Shown here: positions 22,265 through 32,452 of the stretch, one piece after another
How the letters are laid out: the number at the start of each line of letters is the position of its first letter
How positions within the stretch are numbered: the stretch's first letter is position 1
Assembly (NCBI RefSeq): GCF_905171775.1
Contig: NC_053492.1
Location: forward strand, 189,555,317 to 189,619,316
Direction of reading: 5' to 3'
DNA from: Rana temporaria
Taxonomy: Eukaryota > Chordata > Amphibia > Anura > Ranidae
DNA: 64,000 nt
Notes under the pieces: generated by a model
What the model saw: only the letters and a program-made list of their open reading frames with translations
What the model was told of the DNA's origin: nothing
The model's database searches: none
Made by a program: the position numbers and the translations under genes

Positions 22265-23517
22265 AGTGATTGTAAAGTTTTGTTTTAATTTAAAAAAAAA
22301 TACAGACATGTTATACTTACCTACTTTGTGCAGTTATTTTTGCACAGAGCAGCCTGGAAACTCCTCTTCTCGTGGCCTTCTTTGCTGCTCCTAGCCCATC
22401 CCTCCTATCAAGTGCCCCCACAGCCAGCAGCTTTCTATGGGGTCACCCGAGCTGAGTCAGAGCTCCGTGTATCCATTCAGACACGGAGCCCGATCTGCCC
22501 CTGCCCACGCCCCTCTCTCCCCTGATTGGCTGACTGACAACCAATGTATAAGGTGTATAAAAGGGTAGTGTAGAGAGATCCAAATGTAATCAGAAAATCT
22601 CCAAGATCCGAAAAAGACCCACTGAGCCTATGATATCAACCATGGGGGGGGGGGGCACCACAGGTACACAAAAAAAAAACGAAAACCAGATCTGAAAGAT
22701 CCAGGCAGAGCCTTCATTCTGGGGTAAACCAGTAAGGTATATAGCAACCAACAGCAATATATGTAGTCTTGGCCAGGTGTATGGAAGTTATATCCAAATA
22801 CTATTTATATTAGTAGCCAACCAATCAGACAATAAAGTCTGTGAAACAGTAAGCACATGGATGCCTGAAAGACGCAGTGTGCCCCGGGGTAATAGCCTGT
22901 GTATAGCTGATTACATTTGGATTACATTTGGATCTCTCTACACTACCCTTTTATACACCTTTTCGAAATGCTTTGAGATAATAAAATATATCTTTACATT
23001 GTTAAATCTCTTCTGCTCGTCCTGAGGAAGCCCAATGTCAAAACGCGTAGATGATGTACAGAGGATATTGTCCATTTATACTATATATCTTATATGGTTT
23101 TACTATCTTTATTGCTTTTTGTAAAAATTTCTAATTTTGTAATAAAGTTTATACTTTTTATATATTCCGTCTTGCCTCCAAAATTTGACTATCAATTGCC
23201 ATCTCTTTGAGTAATTGCCCCTTTTTTTGTCTTCTAAATTTACGGATGTGGCAAATGTGAGTGCTCCACCCTTTCCCCCTTTTTTCGTTTTTTGATCTTT
23301 GATTGACAGTCGTGGGAGCCAATGGCGCTGCTGCTGTATCTCAGCCAATAAGGAGAAGTGTCCTGGATGGCTTAGACATTCGTAGACATCGCTGGAGAGA
23401 TATGGGGCTTAGGTAAGTAATTAGGGGGTTACTGGGGAGGCTGCTACACACAAAAAGTTTTTTTATCTTAACGTATAGAATACATTAAAGTATAAAAAAA
23501 ACTTCTGCCTTTACAAT
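22261..23517. mobile_element. TTAA-bounded MITE (family of 9963-10457) with nested insert
   Basis: The left end is TTAAAGTGATTGTAAAG and the right end 'gcctttacaattcctta'. Shared interior blocks with 9963-10457 include 'gttatacttacctactttgt' and 'aacgtatagaatacattaaa'. It shares its left TTAA with the preceding MITE. A further unit of about 0.7 kb (22540-23240) splits it between 'ttggctgactgac' and 'gatctttgattgacag'. Confidence 0.7.
22540..23240. repeat. Nested repeat with inverted ends
   Basis: 'tgtataaaagggtagtgtag' with 'agagatccaaatgtaatc' near 22553-22592 is answered by 'gattacatttggatctctct' and 'acactacccttttatacac' near 22921-22960. A G-run and an A-run lie at about 22644-22680. At 23021-23050 is 'cctgaggaag...aaacgcgtag', a motif common in frog repeats. 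The family is not identified. Confidence 0.55.
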
Positions 23518-23523
23518 TCCTTA

Positions 23524-23647
23524 CAAGGAATAAGAGAAGATCTAAGTGGACCAAAATCCCTCTTGAGATGTTTGCAAACCTGGTAGACAAGTACAAGAAG
23601 CGTCTTACCTCTGTGTTTGCCAACAAGGATTTCTCAACCAAGTACTA
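23524..23647 (+). pseudogene. Tc1 transposase, extreme C-terminus
   Basis: Translation across this piece resembles the Tc1 tail: 'KIPLEMFANLVDKYKKRL' and 'TSVFANKDFSTKY' followed by a stop, the usual ending before the right terminal repeat. It is separated from its upstream part by about 2.3 kb of MITE sequence. Confidence 0.78.
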
Positions 23648-23982
23648 AGTCATGTTTTGTTAGGGGGATCAAATACGTATTTTACTCACTGAACTGCAAC
23701 TCAATTTATAACATTTGTATCGTGTGTTTTTTCTGTATTGTTGGTTGATATTCTGTCTCTATCATTTAAAATACATCTATGATAAAAAAAAAATGATAAA
23801 CCCTTCATTTCTTTGTAAGTGGGAAAACGTACAAATAATTATTTTCCCCACTCTATATATACTTTATAATTTAGATATATATTTAGACAATATTTATGTG
23901 GTCTATCTAATGGCCATTAAGGGTAACAATTATTATACAGATAACAAGTACCCCCGCATTACCAAACTTAAGGCTTGGTTCA

Positions 23983-24520
23983 CACTGCCGTGACCTGAAA
24001 GTTGTGTGACTTACCGGGCAACTTTGCCAGGCGACTTCCTGGAGATTTGCTAGCGACTTGAGTATGACTTGATACGATCTTGAAGTGATTTTGAGCCTAG
24101 GTTCACACTTGTGCGATGTGGGAACCAGAGCAATTACAGCGCTGGTTCCCGCATCCTATCTCCCTCGCAGGCAGTTCACACTACCCTCTGGGAACCGCTG
24201 CGGGTGTCAATACATTGGTAATGACACCCCCAGATCGGTTCACAGATCGCAGTGCAAACTGTGAACTCGCACAGGAATCAGATTGCATAGGTGAGAACAC
24301 CCATGCATTACGATTTCCGTGCGGGGGGAAAAAAGCCCCTGCACCTTTTTTGTGTGAATTCAATGTGAGTTTAGCCATACAACTGTATGGCTGAACTCGC
24401 ATTGCACAGACATTGCATGCAATCTGCCCCGCAGTGCAGGTGCGAATCACATGCGATGTCTATGTTCGCACAAATGCCTGGGTAATCTTCCTGTAATGTC
24501 AGATCCAATCACAACAATAT
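23983..24520. mobile_element. Adjacent MITE fragments with GGTTCACACT ends
   Basis: 'aaggcttggttcacactgcc' at about 23970 and 'gagcctaggttcacacttgt' at about 24092 are two MITE starts of the GGTTCACA type also seen at 11630. The second contains 'gggaaccagagcaattacag' and its partial mirror 'gcgctggttccc'. Right ends are not clear. Confidence 0.5.
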
Positions 24521-24539
24521 ACAGTGTATGAGGATCCGA

Positions 24540-24750
24540 CTTGGAGGCAAAGTCCATTAAAGTCTATGGGCACAAGTTTGGATTTGGATTTGGACACGTC
24601 ATCGCCAAAGGATTTCGGCGCGGATTTCAATGCGATGGTGTGTACACACCATCGCATGAAAATCCGCCGAAATCCACGAGAGGATTTATCCGCGGAAACG
24701 GTCCGCTGGACCGTATTCGCGGATAAATTCTATCGTGTGTATGGGGCCTA
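24540..24750. mobile_element. Harbinger-like MITE, right half
   Basis: The right terminus is 'atcgtgtgtatggggcctaa'. The interior contains a palindrome in which 'ggatttcaatgcgatggtgt' is mirrored by 'acaccatcgcatgaaaatcc'. The left terminus was lost. Confidence 0.6.
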
Positions 24751-25154
24751 AGTGTTTCTTGTTTTTTGCAATGCACCATATGCATCCACTTCAGTTATGT
24801 TTACTTTAAAGTTTACGTTAAAAAAGAATAAAAACGTTATGAAATTCATAAGTGTGAATTTATAGATCTGTAAATGCCATGGATTTTTCTCATGCAGTAA
24901 AAATTTACTGAGTTAACTTAGGACAAATGCAAACCCCCAACAACAACTGCATCTATGAGTATGGATTATTAAAAGTTCACTCCAGCCAAACTTGGTTTGG
25001 TAGGTTCAGGAGAATAAGTCGCATAATGTTTTTTCTGTATCCGCAGTTGCTTCCAGGTCTGAAAGCACTCCATTACAATGAAAATGTGATATTAAAATGT
25101 AATCTATTTTATATTATACAATGAAAGCAACATGGTGTGGATACAGAGCCACTG
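24751..25154. other. AT-rich, nothing recognised
   Basis: No gene or element end is visible. Confidence 0.4.
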
Positions 25155-25935
25155 CTGACGGGAGGCCTTACTGCTTAAATCATTAAACAGGAATCAATTG
25201 AGGACTCAGCGCAACATACTTTGTAAAACTTAAATAAAGTATAACAATAAAATAAATTTACCAAACAAAACACACATTTCCAAAAGCTCCCTATTACTGA
25301 TAGTACTACACTATCATTGTACCTGCATAGTGAATATTTATTAAAGCCCCTTACAGCAACTGAGAAACAAAGATAAATCACTGGTTTAAATAGTATTAGG
25401 GCTGGGAGGTCTTACTGCTGAAATCACTAAACGGGAACCAATAAATCAATAGAGGACTCAGCTGAACATCCTCTATGTAAAACCTAAATAAACATTCAGT
25501 TGACATGCAAATAAAATGAATAATGCAAATAATGCTGTAAACTGAAGCATAAGGTGGTCTTTTTCAGCTACCAGATAAACTACCAAACATTACTTATCAC
25601 AATTCTGATTACAAACTGTAAACTGTTTTTTTTTTCTACAGAACCGTACAAGGCAGTAAATAATGGGAAATCTTTTGTACGGGACACAGAAGGCAACAGA
25701 AAAAGAAAAGACATACTAGAAATAATAGCAAATTAAATGTATCTACTTACCATCTAACTTGAAGAATAAATACATTAACCAAACAGAACACACATTTCCA
25801 AAAACTCCCCATTTCTGATAGTACTAGACTATCATTCCGCCTGCATAGTGGATGTTTATTGATGCCGCTTACAGCAACTAAGAAACAAAGATAAGATAGT
25901 CACTGGTTTAAATAGTATTAAGGCTGGGAGTGGGT
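25155..25935 (+). repeat. Decayed tandem units of about 250 nt
   Basis: 'ggaggccttactgcttaaat' at about 25160 recurs as 'ggaggtcttactgctgaaat' at about 25408. 'acacatttccaaaagctccc' and 'tagtgaatatttattaaagc' near 25270-25345 recur near 25787-25865, each followed by 'cagcaact(g/a)agaaacaaa' and 'tcactggtttaaatagtatt'. The pattern implies at least two rounds of local tandem duplication followed by substitution and indels. Confidence 0.75.
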
Positions 25936-26272
25936 GGTCATAAAACATTTATGTAAGGTGGACATAATTTGTGATTCACCTAGTGGAATGCCTATCTATG
26001 TGTTTGCAATACTTTGGTTCTCATGGTGACACTGTATACATGTATTGGGTTTTTATGTAAAGGTTATGTGAATAATTATTGATCTTTACTTTAAAGCTTT
26101 ATTTTGTAATATTTGGCAGTAGCAGCCATATATATACCTTGTGTCAGGTGGCATTAAACTGCTCTGAAAAACACTTATATTATGGACCAAAATGCAGGTA
26201 AAGGACCCGGGTTGTTGCCCAGGTTATCCTACTGTACATATATACAATATACATTAGCATCTACACTCTTAA
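25936..26272. other. No gene recognised
   Basis: AT-rich, before a MITE. Confidence 0.4.
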
Positions 26273-26594
26273 GCCCTGTACACACGATCGGTGTGTGGGC
26301 CCCATCGCTTTTTTTCCCAATGGTGAAAAAAAAAGAACCTGTTTGAAATTTTTCTTATGGTTAAACAACCGATAGAAAAAAATGATCGTCTGTGGGGAAA
26401 TCCATCGGCCAAAAATCCACGCATTCTCAGAATCAAGTCCATGCATGCATGCTGGGAAGCATTAAACTTGATTTTTCTCAGCACGTCGTTGTGTTTTACG
26501 TCACCGCATTGGACACGATCTGACTTCATCGGATATCTGATGAAAAAGCCATCGGTCCGTTTTCATCAGACGAACCGATCGTGTGTACAGGGCA
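26273..26594. mobile_element. Harbinger-type MITE
   Basis: The termini are 'gccctgtacacacgatcgg' and 'cgatcgtgtgtacagggc', with TTA/TAA around both ends. The interior has 'tttctcagcacgtcg' and 'catgcatgctgggaag', as in other family members. Confidence 0.78.
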
Positions 26595-27064
26595 TTAGAA
26601 TTCAATTTGAAGGAGAGTAATTAGTAAGGCTGTATACATACAAACAAAAACTTTTCTCAGGTAACATTGTTTCTGCAATTTTTTTTTAAATCCTCTTTGT
26701 GAGATATACTGCCTACTTCTCTTTCTTCTTTTCTTCTTTAAAGAGGACCTCACATGAAAATTTAAAATCAGTTTTAATGTTTAATATATTTTTATTAACA
26801 ATTTTTCACGTAAAGCAATAGGGGTACAGAATAAAGAAAAAAGGGGGGTTAGGGGGGTAGTGGTGGATGGGTACCACCGTATAAATGTTAAACATAGTTA
26901 GGTCGTATAAATGTAGATAACATTATGTGAAAGTTGCATATCCTAAGTATTTAGTGTATCCAACCAATTGGATATATAAGATTGTATATAACACAGGGGT
27001 AGGGAGGGATGGGGGGAAGGGGAGGATAAGGGGATATAGATATACAGTTGGTGTAGTTGATACC

Positions 27065-27643
27065 TGTCATGAACCTTGGAATACTGAAGTATTTCTCCTT
27101 TGATTCTATTACACAGTGGTGGGTCTTCCGCCCTGTCTTAAATCTAACCCCTCCAGACGGCTATGTGGTCTGGAAGGAATGCATTGTTCTTTGTTTGACC
27201 ATTTGTTTATGTACTTAAATTACCCCCCATAGGGCTTCTCTGTGTCATTACACATATCAGTCCTCCTATTCAAGCTATCGGACCAATCCCTGCTGACCCT
27301 ATTTCAAGTCCTCATTTGAATGACCAAGAGGACCTAAGGGAGGACTAGAGCGTACTTTACAATTGACCAATAGGAAAATGGTTGTTTGGGCGGCATGTTC
27401 AAACTGCTATGTATAAAAGTGTGATGTGTGCATCCAATAAAGTAGATTCCTGTTTGAACACACATACAGCCTGCCTGGTGTTTGTTCTGAGCTATCACAA
27501 CTGGATTCGAACGGCACATAGCTGTAGTTCGAATCGTGGAGCATCAGATGACCGAACCATCAGACATTGCGATCTGCAATCTGATTCAGTAGCAGCAGAG
27601 GAGTATCGGAAAAGTGGAACTGAGTGAGCAGTGGCTCGTTACA
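27065..27643 (+). mobile_element. Solo LTR with 5-bp target duplication
   Basis: The 579-bp unit starts TGTCATGAACC and ends GCTCGTTACA, i.e. TG...CA ends. It is flanked on both sides by ATACC (27060-27064 and 27644-27648). It has CCAAT motifs near 27285 and 27366, a TATA-like 'tatgtataaaag' at 27409-27419 and AATAAA at 27436-27441. No internal retroviral or gypsy genes are present, so it is a solo LTR left by LTR-LTR recombination. Whether the parent was a gypsy-type element or an endogenous retrovirus cannot be decided here. Confidence 0.85.
27406..27441 (+). promoter_or_regulatory. LTR TATA-like box and polyadenylation signal
   Basis: 'tgctatgtataaaagtg' is followed about 20 nt later by 'catccaataaag'. 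The closeness of the two implies that transcript start and poly(A) signal lie close together, giving a very short R region. A CCAAT motif sits about 45 nt upstream. Confidence 0.6.
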
Positions 27644-28046
27644 ATACCTTACATTCTCATTATGGGTGAGATAGGGTGCTCAGAGGGTCGCTCACTGGGG
27701 CGTGGTCATCTACTCAGCCGGTCCACTTACTCCAGTGATGTTCCGCCCATGGGCACCAAAGGCATCTCTCAGCTCAACCTCTAGTAATTCTGTTCAATAG
27801 TCTATCTGAGCTTGAATAATGCACCCAGATATACCAAAGTTTGAGGTGTTTATCCCAGGTGTCCCCCTCTAAAATCAGTTTTAATGATAGACCCCCACCC
27901 CCAAATAAAAGAAAAAAATAAAACTTTTTGTTTTTGGTGGAAGTGAAGGGGTTGTCATTAAAGCAGATCTTGCAATTTCATGAAAGTCCACTTTAAATAA
28001 GCTTTCCATATGATTTTATTTTAACTTTTCATTTTGGCTATACACT

Positions 28047-28974
28047 TTAACCACTTCCCGCCCGCATGGCGGGTTTTTACGGCCACATTGTGGCTCTGAA
28101 TTGCCGGGAGGCCTTCTATATACGGCCTCCAGGCCACTGGGGGGCGCGTGAGCGGCGCCGGTGGCGCGCGTGCATGCCCGCCGCGTCAGTCAGGTGCCGA
28201 TGCGCATGCCTGGTGGCCGCGATGTCCGCCAGGCACCCGCGATCGGCGGTCACGGAGACAGGGACGTGGAGCTCTGTGTGTAAACACAGAGCTCCACGTC
28301 CTGTCAGGGAGAGGAGACTGATGGTGTGTCCCTTGTACATAGGGACAACCATCGGTCACCTCCCCCAGTCACCCCCCTCCCCCCACAGTAAGAATCACAA
28401 ATTAGGGAATACATTAACCCCTTCCTCACCCCCCAGTGTTAACCCCTTCCCTGCCAGCCACATTAATACAGTAATCAGTGTATATTTATATCATTGTTCG
28501 CTGTATAAATGTGAATGGTCCCAAAAATGTGTCAAAAGTGTCCCATGTGTCCGCCGCAATATCGCAGTCCCGACAAAAATCGCAGATCGCTGCCATTACT
28601 AGTACAAAAAAAATGTCATAATTCTATCCCCTATTTTGTATACGCTATAACGTTTGCGCAAACCAATCACTATACGCTTATTGCGATTTTTATTTTTACC
28701 AAAATGATGTAGAAGAATAAGTATCGGACTAAACTGAGAAAACATTTTCTATTTTTTTTAATTTTTTTTTTGTTTATAGCACAAAAAATAAAAACCGCAG
28801 TTTTCAAATACAACTAAAAGAAAGCTCTATTTGTGGGGGGAAAAAAGACGCCAATTTTGTTTGGGAGCCACGTCACACGACCGCGCAATTGTCATTCAAA
28901 GCGTGACAGTGCTGAAAGCTGAAATTTCACCTGGGCAGGAAGGGGGTATATGTGCCCAGTAAGCAAGTGGTTAA
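28047..28974 (+). mobile_element. Full-length TTAA-family MITE
   Basis: Bounded by TTAA at 28047-28050 and 28971-28974, with ends TTAACCACTTCCCGCCCGC and 'gcccagtaagcaagtggtta'. It has the conserved long hairpin at 28262-28301 ('ggagctctgtgtgtaaacac') and a second hairpin at 28316-28357. The 178-codon frame over the GC-rich half is not a gene. Confidence 0.87.
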
Positions 28975-29596
28975 GTATTGTGATTGTTTATGTCAATTAG
29001 GTTTATGATTTTGGTTAACTACATTAGCGTGGAACGGGCTTTAAAAATTATTGAATTTTAGGAATGATTTCTCTGTAATTACAAGTTTATTTTATATGAA
29101 GGATTTTTCACACAATGAACATATTATCATAATCTGTTTATTGCATTTATTGTTTTTTTTATGTTTATAGATATTTCACTTACTGATTTTTATAGTTGTA
29201 CATAAGTGTGTTTAAGTATTTATATTTAGTGCATTTATAAATGTATAAATATTAATTTTATCTAGTCTGAATTGATTTTTTCTTTACTTAGTAGGTGTAT
29301 TAACTTCATAATATTTTAAATATAGTAACAGACCAAATTTCAATAGGGACTGAGTTGATTACAGTGTACAATTGCTTACCAACATATATAGGTATTTTAA
29401 AGTAATTATGTGGTCATTTATAAAAAATTTGAGTTTTGACAGATTTTGGTGCAAATATGTTTGTATCATTATTTTCTCTGATGCATCCCTGCAATATTAA
29501 GAGTAGTAAATCTATTTTTATTATAACTGTTGATGAAACTGTTCTACATTTATGAATGTCTATGCATCAACCACATTCCCCCCCCCCCCCCGGAAA
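28975..29596. other. AT-rich interval ending in a C-run
   Basis: No gene or named repeat. A run of about 12 C at 29579-29591 precedes the next MITE fragment. Confidence 0.45.
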
Positions 29597-29947
29597 ATTT
29601 ACCCCCTTCATGACCAGGCCATTTTTTGCGAAACTGCACCGTATTATTTTAACTGACAATTGCGCGGTCGTGTGACACTGCACCCACATAAAATGTATGT
29701 ACTTTTTTTCTCACAAAAAGGGCTTTCTTTTGGTGGTATTTGATGGTATTTGATCACCTCTGCAGTTTTTATTTTTTGCGCTAAAAAACAAAAAACCTGA
29801 CAATTTTGAAAAAAACAACAATATTTTTTACTTTCTGCTATAAAACACATCCAATAAAAAAAATGTAAAACATCTAACTTCTTCATCAATAATATGTATT
29901 CTGTGACATATTTTTGGTAAAAAAAAATCCCAACGGGCATATATTAC
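29597..29947 (-). mobile_element. TTAA-family MITE fragment
   Basis: Family blocks are 'ttcatgaccaggccattttt', 'aattgcgcggtcgtgtgac' and 'gctttcttttggtggtattt', with a small internal duplication of 'tttgatggtatttgat'. It is cut short near 29947 where CR1 sequence begins. Confidence 0.75.
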
Positions 29948-29954
29948 ATAGTAG

Positions 29955-30565
29955 GTGAGGCTGGAAAAAGTCAGTCAAGTCTTGGAAATATCAGTTTGTA
30001 AATGGATAAAAAACTGGCTAAAAGACAGAATTCAGAGAGTAGTGGTTAATGATTCTTACTCTGAATGGTCTAAGGTTATCGGTGGTGTACCCCAAGATTC
30101 AGTGTTGGGACCCTTACTTTTTAAAATCTTTATAAATGATATTGGGTCTGGGATCAAAAGAAAAATGTCTGTCTTTGCACCAATGACACCAAGCTATGCA
30201 GTGGAATAACGTCCTTATAGGATATCGCCAATTTACAGAGAAGGGCAACCAAACTGATAAGAGGCATGGAGGAGCTCAGCTATGAGGAAAGATTAGAGGA
30301 ACTGAATTTATTCTCTCTTGAGAAGAGAAGAATAAGGGGGGATATGATCAACATGTACAAATATATAAGGGGTCCATATAGTGAACTTGGTGTTGAGTTA
30401 TTCACTTTACGTTTAACACAAAGAACAAGGGGGGCACTCTTTACGTCTAGAGGAAAAGAGATTTCATCTCCAAATACGGAAAGGTTTCTGCACAGTAAGA
30501 GCTGTGAAAATGTGGAATAGACTCCCTGCAGAGGTGGTTCTGGCCAGCTCAGTAGATTGCTTTAA
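29955..30565 (+). pseudogene. CR1-like LINE reverse transcriptase remnant
   Basis: Frame 29955-30209 reads 'VCKWIKNWLKDRIQRVVV' then 'VIGGVPQDSVLGPLLFKIF', the reverse transcriptase 'GVPQGSVLGPLLF' block, then INDIGSGIK. The following F-x-D-D catalytic box is broken by a small shift ('FAPMTPSY' in place of F-A-D-D-T-K). About 100 codons are missing before 'RLEELNLFSLEKRRIRGDM' (30286-30345) and 'MKMWNRLPAEVV' (30504-30540), which belong to the C-terminal domain of CR1/L2-type proteins. The remnant continues at 32408-32452 and 34307-34590 after TTAA-element insertions. Confidence 0.85.
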
Positions 30566-32411
30566 CCTCCCTGGCGGTAAACCCGAGCGTGACTCGGGGT
30601 TGATTTTTTATGCTAGGATCGGTAACCCCGAGTCACGCTCGGGGTGGACGTGCAGAGTGTGCAGCGGCGCGGCTTACCTTCTCGCTGGATCCACAGGCAA
30701 GTTACTTACCTTGTCCCTGGATCCAGCGATGCCACCCCGCTGTGTGAGCGAGCGGGACCTCCTCGCTCGATTCACAGTCTCCGTGTGCCGCCGATCTCCG
30801 TTCCCTGCGACGTTACGACGCACGGGAGCGGAGAACGGCGCCAAATTCAAAAAAGTAAACAAACACTTTACATACAGTATACTGTAATCTTATAGATTAC
30901 AGTACTGTATGTAAAAAATACACACCCCCCTTGTCCCTAGTGGTCTGCCCAGTGTCCTGCATGTTCTTTTATAAAAATAAAAAATGTAATTTCTGCCTAA
31001 AAACTGTAGATTGTCTAAAAGTATCCCATTATGTCAAAAATGGTTTTAGATCAGCTAGAAAACAGCGATAATAAATTATAATCACTTGCAGAAATGTGCG
31101 ATAGCGATTTGTGGGGAAATTCGTCATAAAAAAAAAAAAAATTATGCAAATTTCAGTGATTTTGAGTTGATTACATTATTGAATAATGTTTATTTTAATT
31201 ATATTATTACTTGCTATAATTATTTATAATTATTTATTATATTATAATTTAAAATTTTGTTTTTAAAAAAATGTCATACCCGGGATGCCTATTAGATTCT
31301 TGTTTGGTCAGATTTAACCACTAGCCGACCAGCCACCGTCATTATACGGCGGCAGGTCGGCTCTCCTGGGCGAGAGCCCGTAGCTATACGTCCTATCGTA
31401 TAGCCGCCACTAGGGGGCGCGTGCGCGCGCCGCCCGCTCGCCCCCGACTCCCGTGCATGTGCCCGGCGGGCGCGATCGCCGCCGGGCACACGCGATCGCT
31501 CGTTACAGAGCGGGGAACGGGAGCTGTGTGTGTAAACACACAGCTCTCGGTCCTGTCAGCGGGGGAAATGCTGATTTTCTGTTCATACAATGTATGAACA
31601 GAAGATCAGTGTTTCCCCTAGTGAGGCCACCCCCCCCACAGTAAGAACACACCCAGGCATACTTAACCCCTTCCCCGCCCCCTAGTGTTAACCCCTTCAC
31701 TGCCAGTGGCATTTTTATAGTAATCTAATGCATTTTTATAGCACTGATCGCTATAAAAATGCCAATGGTCCCAAAAATTTTCAAAAGTGTCCGAAGTGTC
31801 CGCCATAATGTCGCAGTAACGAAAAAAAATCGCTGATCGCCGCCATTACTAGTAAAAAAAATATATTAATAAAAATGCCATAAAAATACCCCCTATTTTG
31901 TAAACGCTATAACTTTTGCGCAAACCAATCAATAAACGCTTATTGCGATTTTTTTTACGAAAAATATGTAGAAGAATACGTATCGGCCTAAACTAAGGAA
32001 AAAAAAAATTTTTTTATATATTTTTGGGGGATATTTATTACAGCAAAATGTAAAAAATATTATTTTTTTTCAAAATTGTCGCTCTATTTTTGTTTATGGC
32101 GCAAAAAATAAAAACCGCAGAGGTGATCAAATACCACCAAAAGAAAGCTCTATTTGTGGGAAAAAAAGGACGCCAATTTTGTTTGGGAGCCACGTCGCAC
32201 GACCGCGCAATTGTCAGTTAAAGCGTCGCAGTCCCGAATCGCAAAAAGTGCTCTGGTCTTTGACCAGCAATATGGTCCGGGGGGTAAGTAGTTAAGTGAG
32301 TTATTCCTAAAAATTACAGGCCTACAGTATAAAACACCAAATTTCCTTGCAAATAATTGTACCGCTTTCAGCATGTTTTTTCAGACAGAATCATACCGCC
32401 AGGGAGGTTAA
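30562..32411 (+). mobile_element. Element A: TTAA MITE with CCTCCCTGGCGG termini, interrupted
   Basis: Inverted termini TTAACCTCCCTGGCGGTA and 'taccgccagggaggttaa' are bounded by TTAA at 30562-30565 and 32408-32411. It inserted into the CR1 C-terminal coding region ('gattgcttTAAgaaaggcc' without it). Subterminal 'cccgagcgtgactcgggg' is mirrored at 30618-30645. Another MITE (31314-32295) lies inside. A sister copy, element B, lies inverted 37 nt away. Confidence 0.87.
31314..32295 (+). mobile_element. Full-length TTAA-family MITE nested in element A
   Basis: TTAA at 31314-31317 and 32292-32295; termini TTAACCACTAGCCGACCAGC and 'ccggggggtaagtagttaa'. It carries the long hairpin at 31518-31549 and the second hairpin at 31565-31616 ('ttctgttcatacaatg...'). 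Element B preserves the unoccupied target ('aactcacttaaatctgacca' on the plus strand near 32563), so the TTAA duplication is directly demonstrated. Confidence 0.92.
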
Positions 32412-32452
32412 GAAAGGCCTGGATTCTTTCCTAAATATACATAACCGCTTAA
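32408..32452 (+). pseudogene. CR1-like LINE remnant, continuation
   Basis: 'aagaaaggcctggattcttt' translates as KKGLDSFLN, the continuation of the CR1 C-terminus interrupted by element A. It is cut again at TTAA 32449-32452 by element B. Confidence 0.75.

Larger units (their letters stand above)
19337..23830 (+). mobile_element. Tc1/mariner element split by several later insertions
   Basis: The two terminal inverted repeats are visible. The left (about 19337-19473, continuing 19738-19770) has 'aaaaaatgaagggtct', 'tagagacagaatatcaatca' and 'aattgagttgcagttcagtg'. The right (about 23650-23825) has the complements 'cactgaactgcaactcaatt', 'ttgatattctgtctctatca' and 'cccttcatttctttgtaagt'. Transposase pieces lie at about 19780-20252, 21115-21210 and 23524-23647. 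Insertions are a Harbinger MITE (19474-19737), a fold-back repeat (20254-21112), a TTAA MITE (21211-22264) and a further TTAA-bounded MITE (22261-about 23517). Without them the element would be about 1.5 kb, typical for Tc1. Confidence 0.82.
26780..27870 (-). mobile_element. 5'-truncated L1 3'-UTR fragment with 16-bp target duplication
   Basis: The same 16 bases, AAAATCAGTTTTAATG, stand at 26764-26779 and 27871-27886. Between them, read on the minus strand, is 3'-UTR-like sequence. The plus-strand end 'tttaatatatttttattaac' resembles the 3' end of the large L1 at 46486, and a C-rich/polypurine stretch ('aggggggttaggggggtagt') follows. There is no ORF2 sequence, so the copy is heavily 5'-truncated. 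Long target duplications and truncation are typical of LINE insertion. It hosts a solo LTR. Confidence 0.72.

Noticed and set aside
28066..28602. 178-codon frame
   Set aside because: Lies entirely in the GC-rich half of a TTAA MITE; sister copies do not keep the frame.
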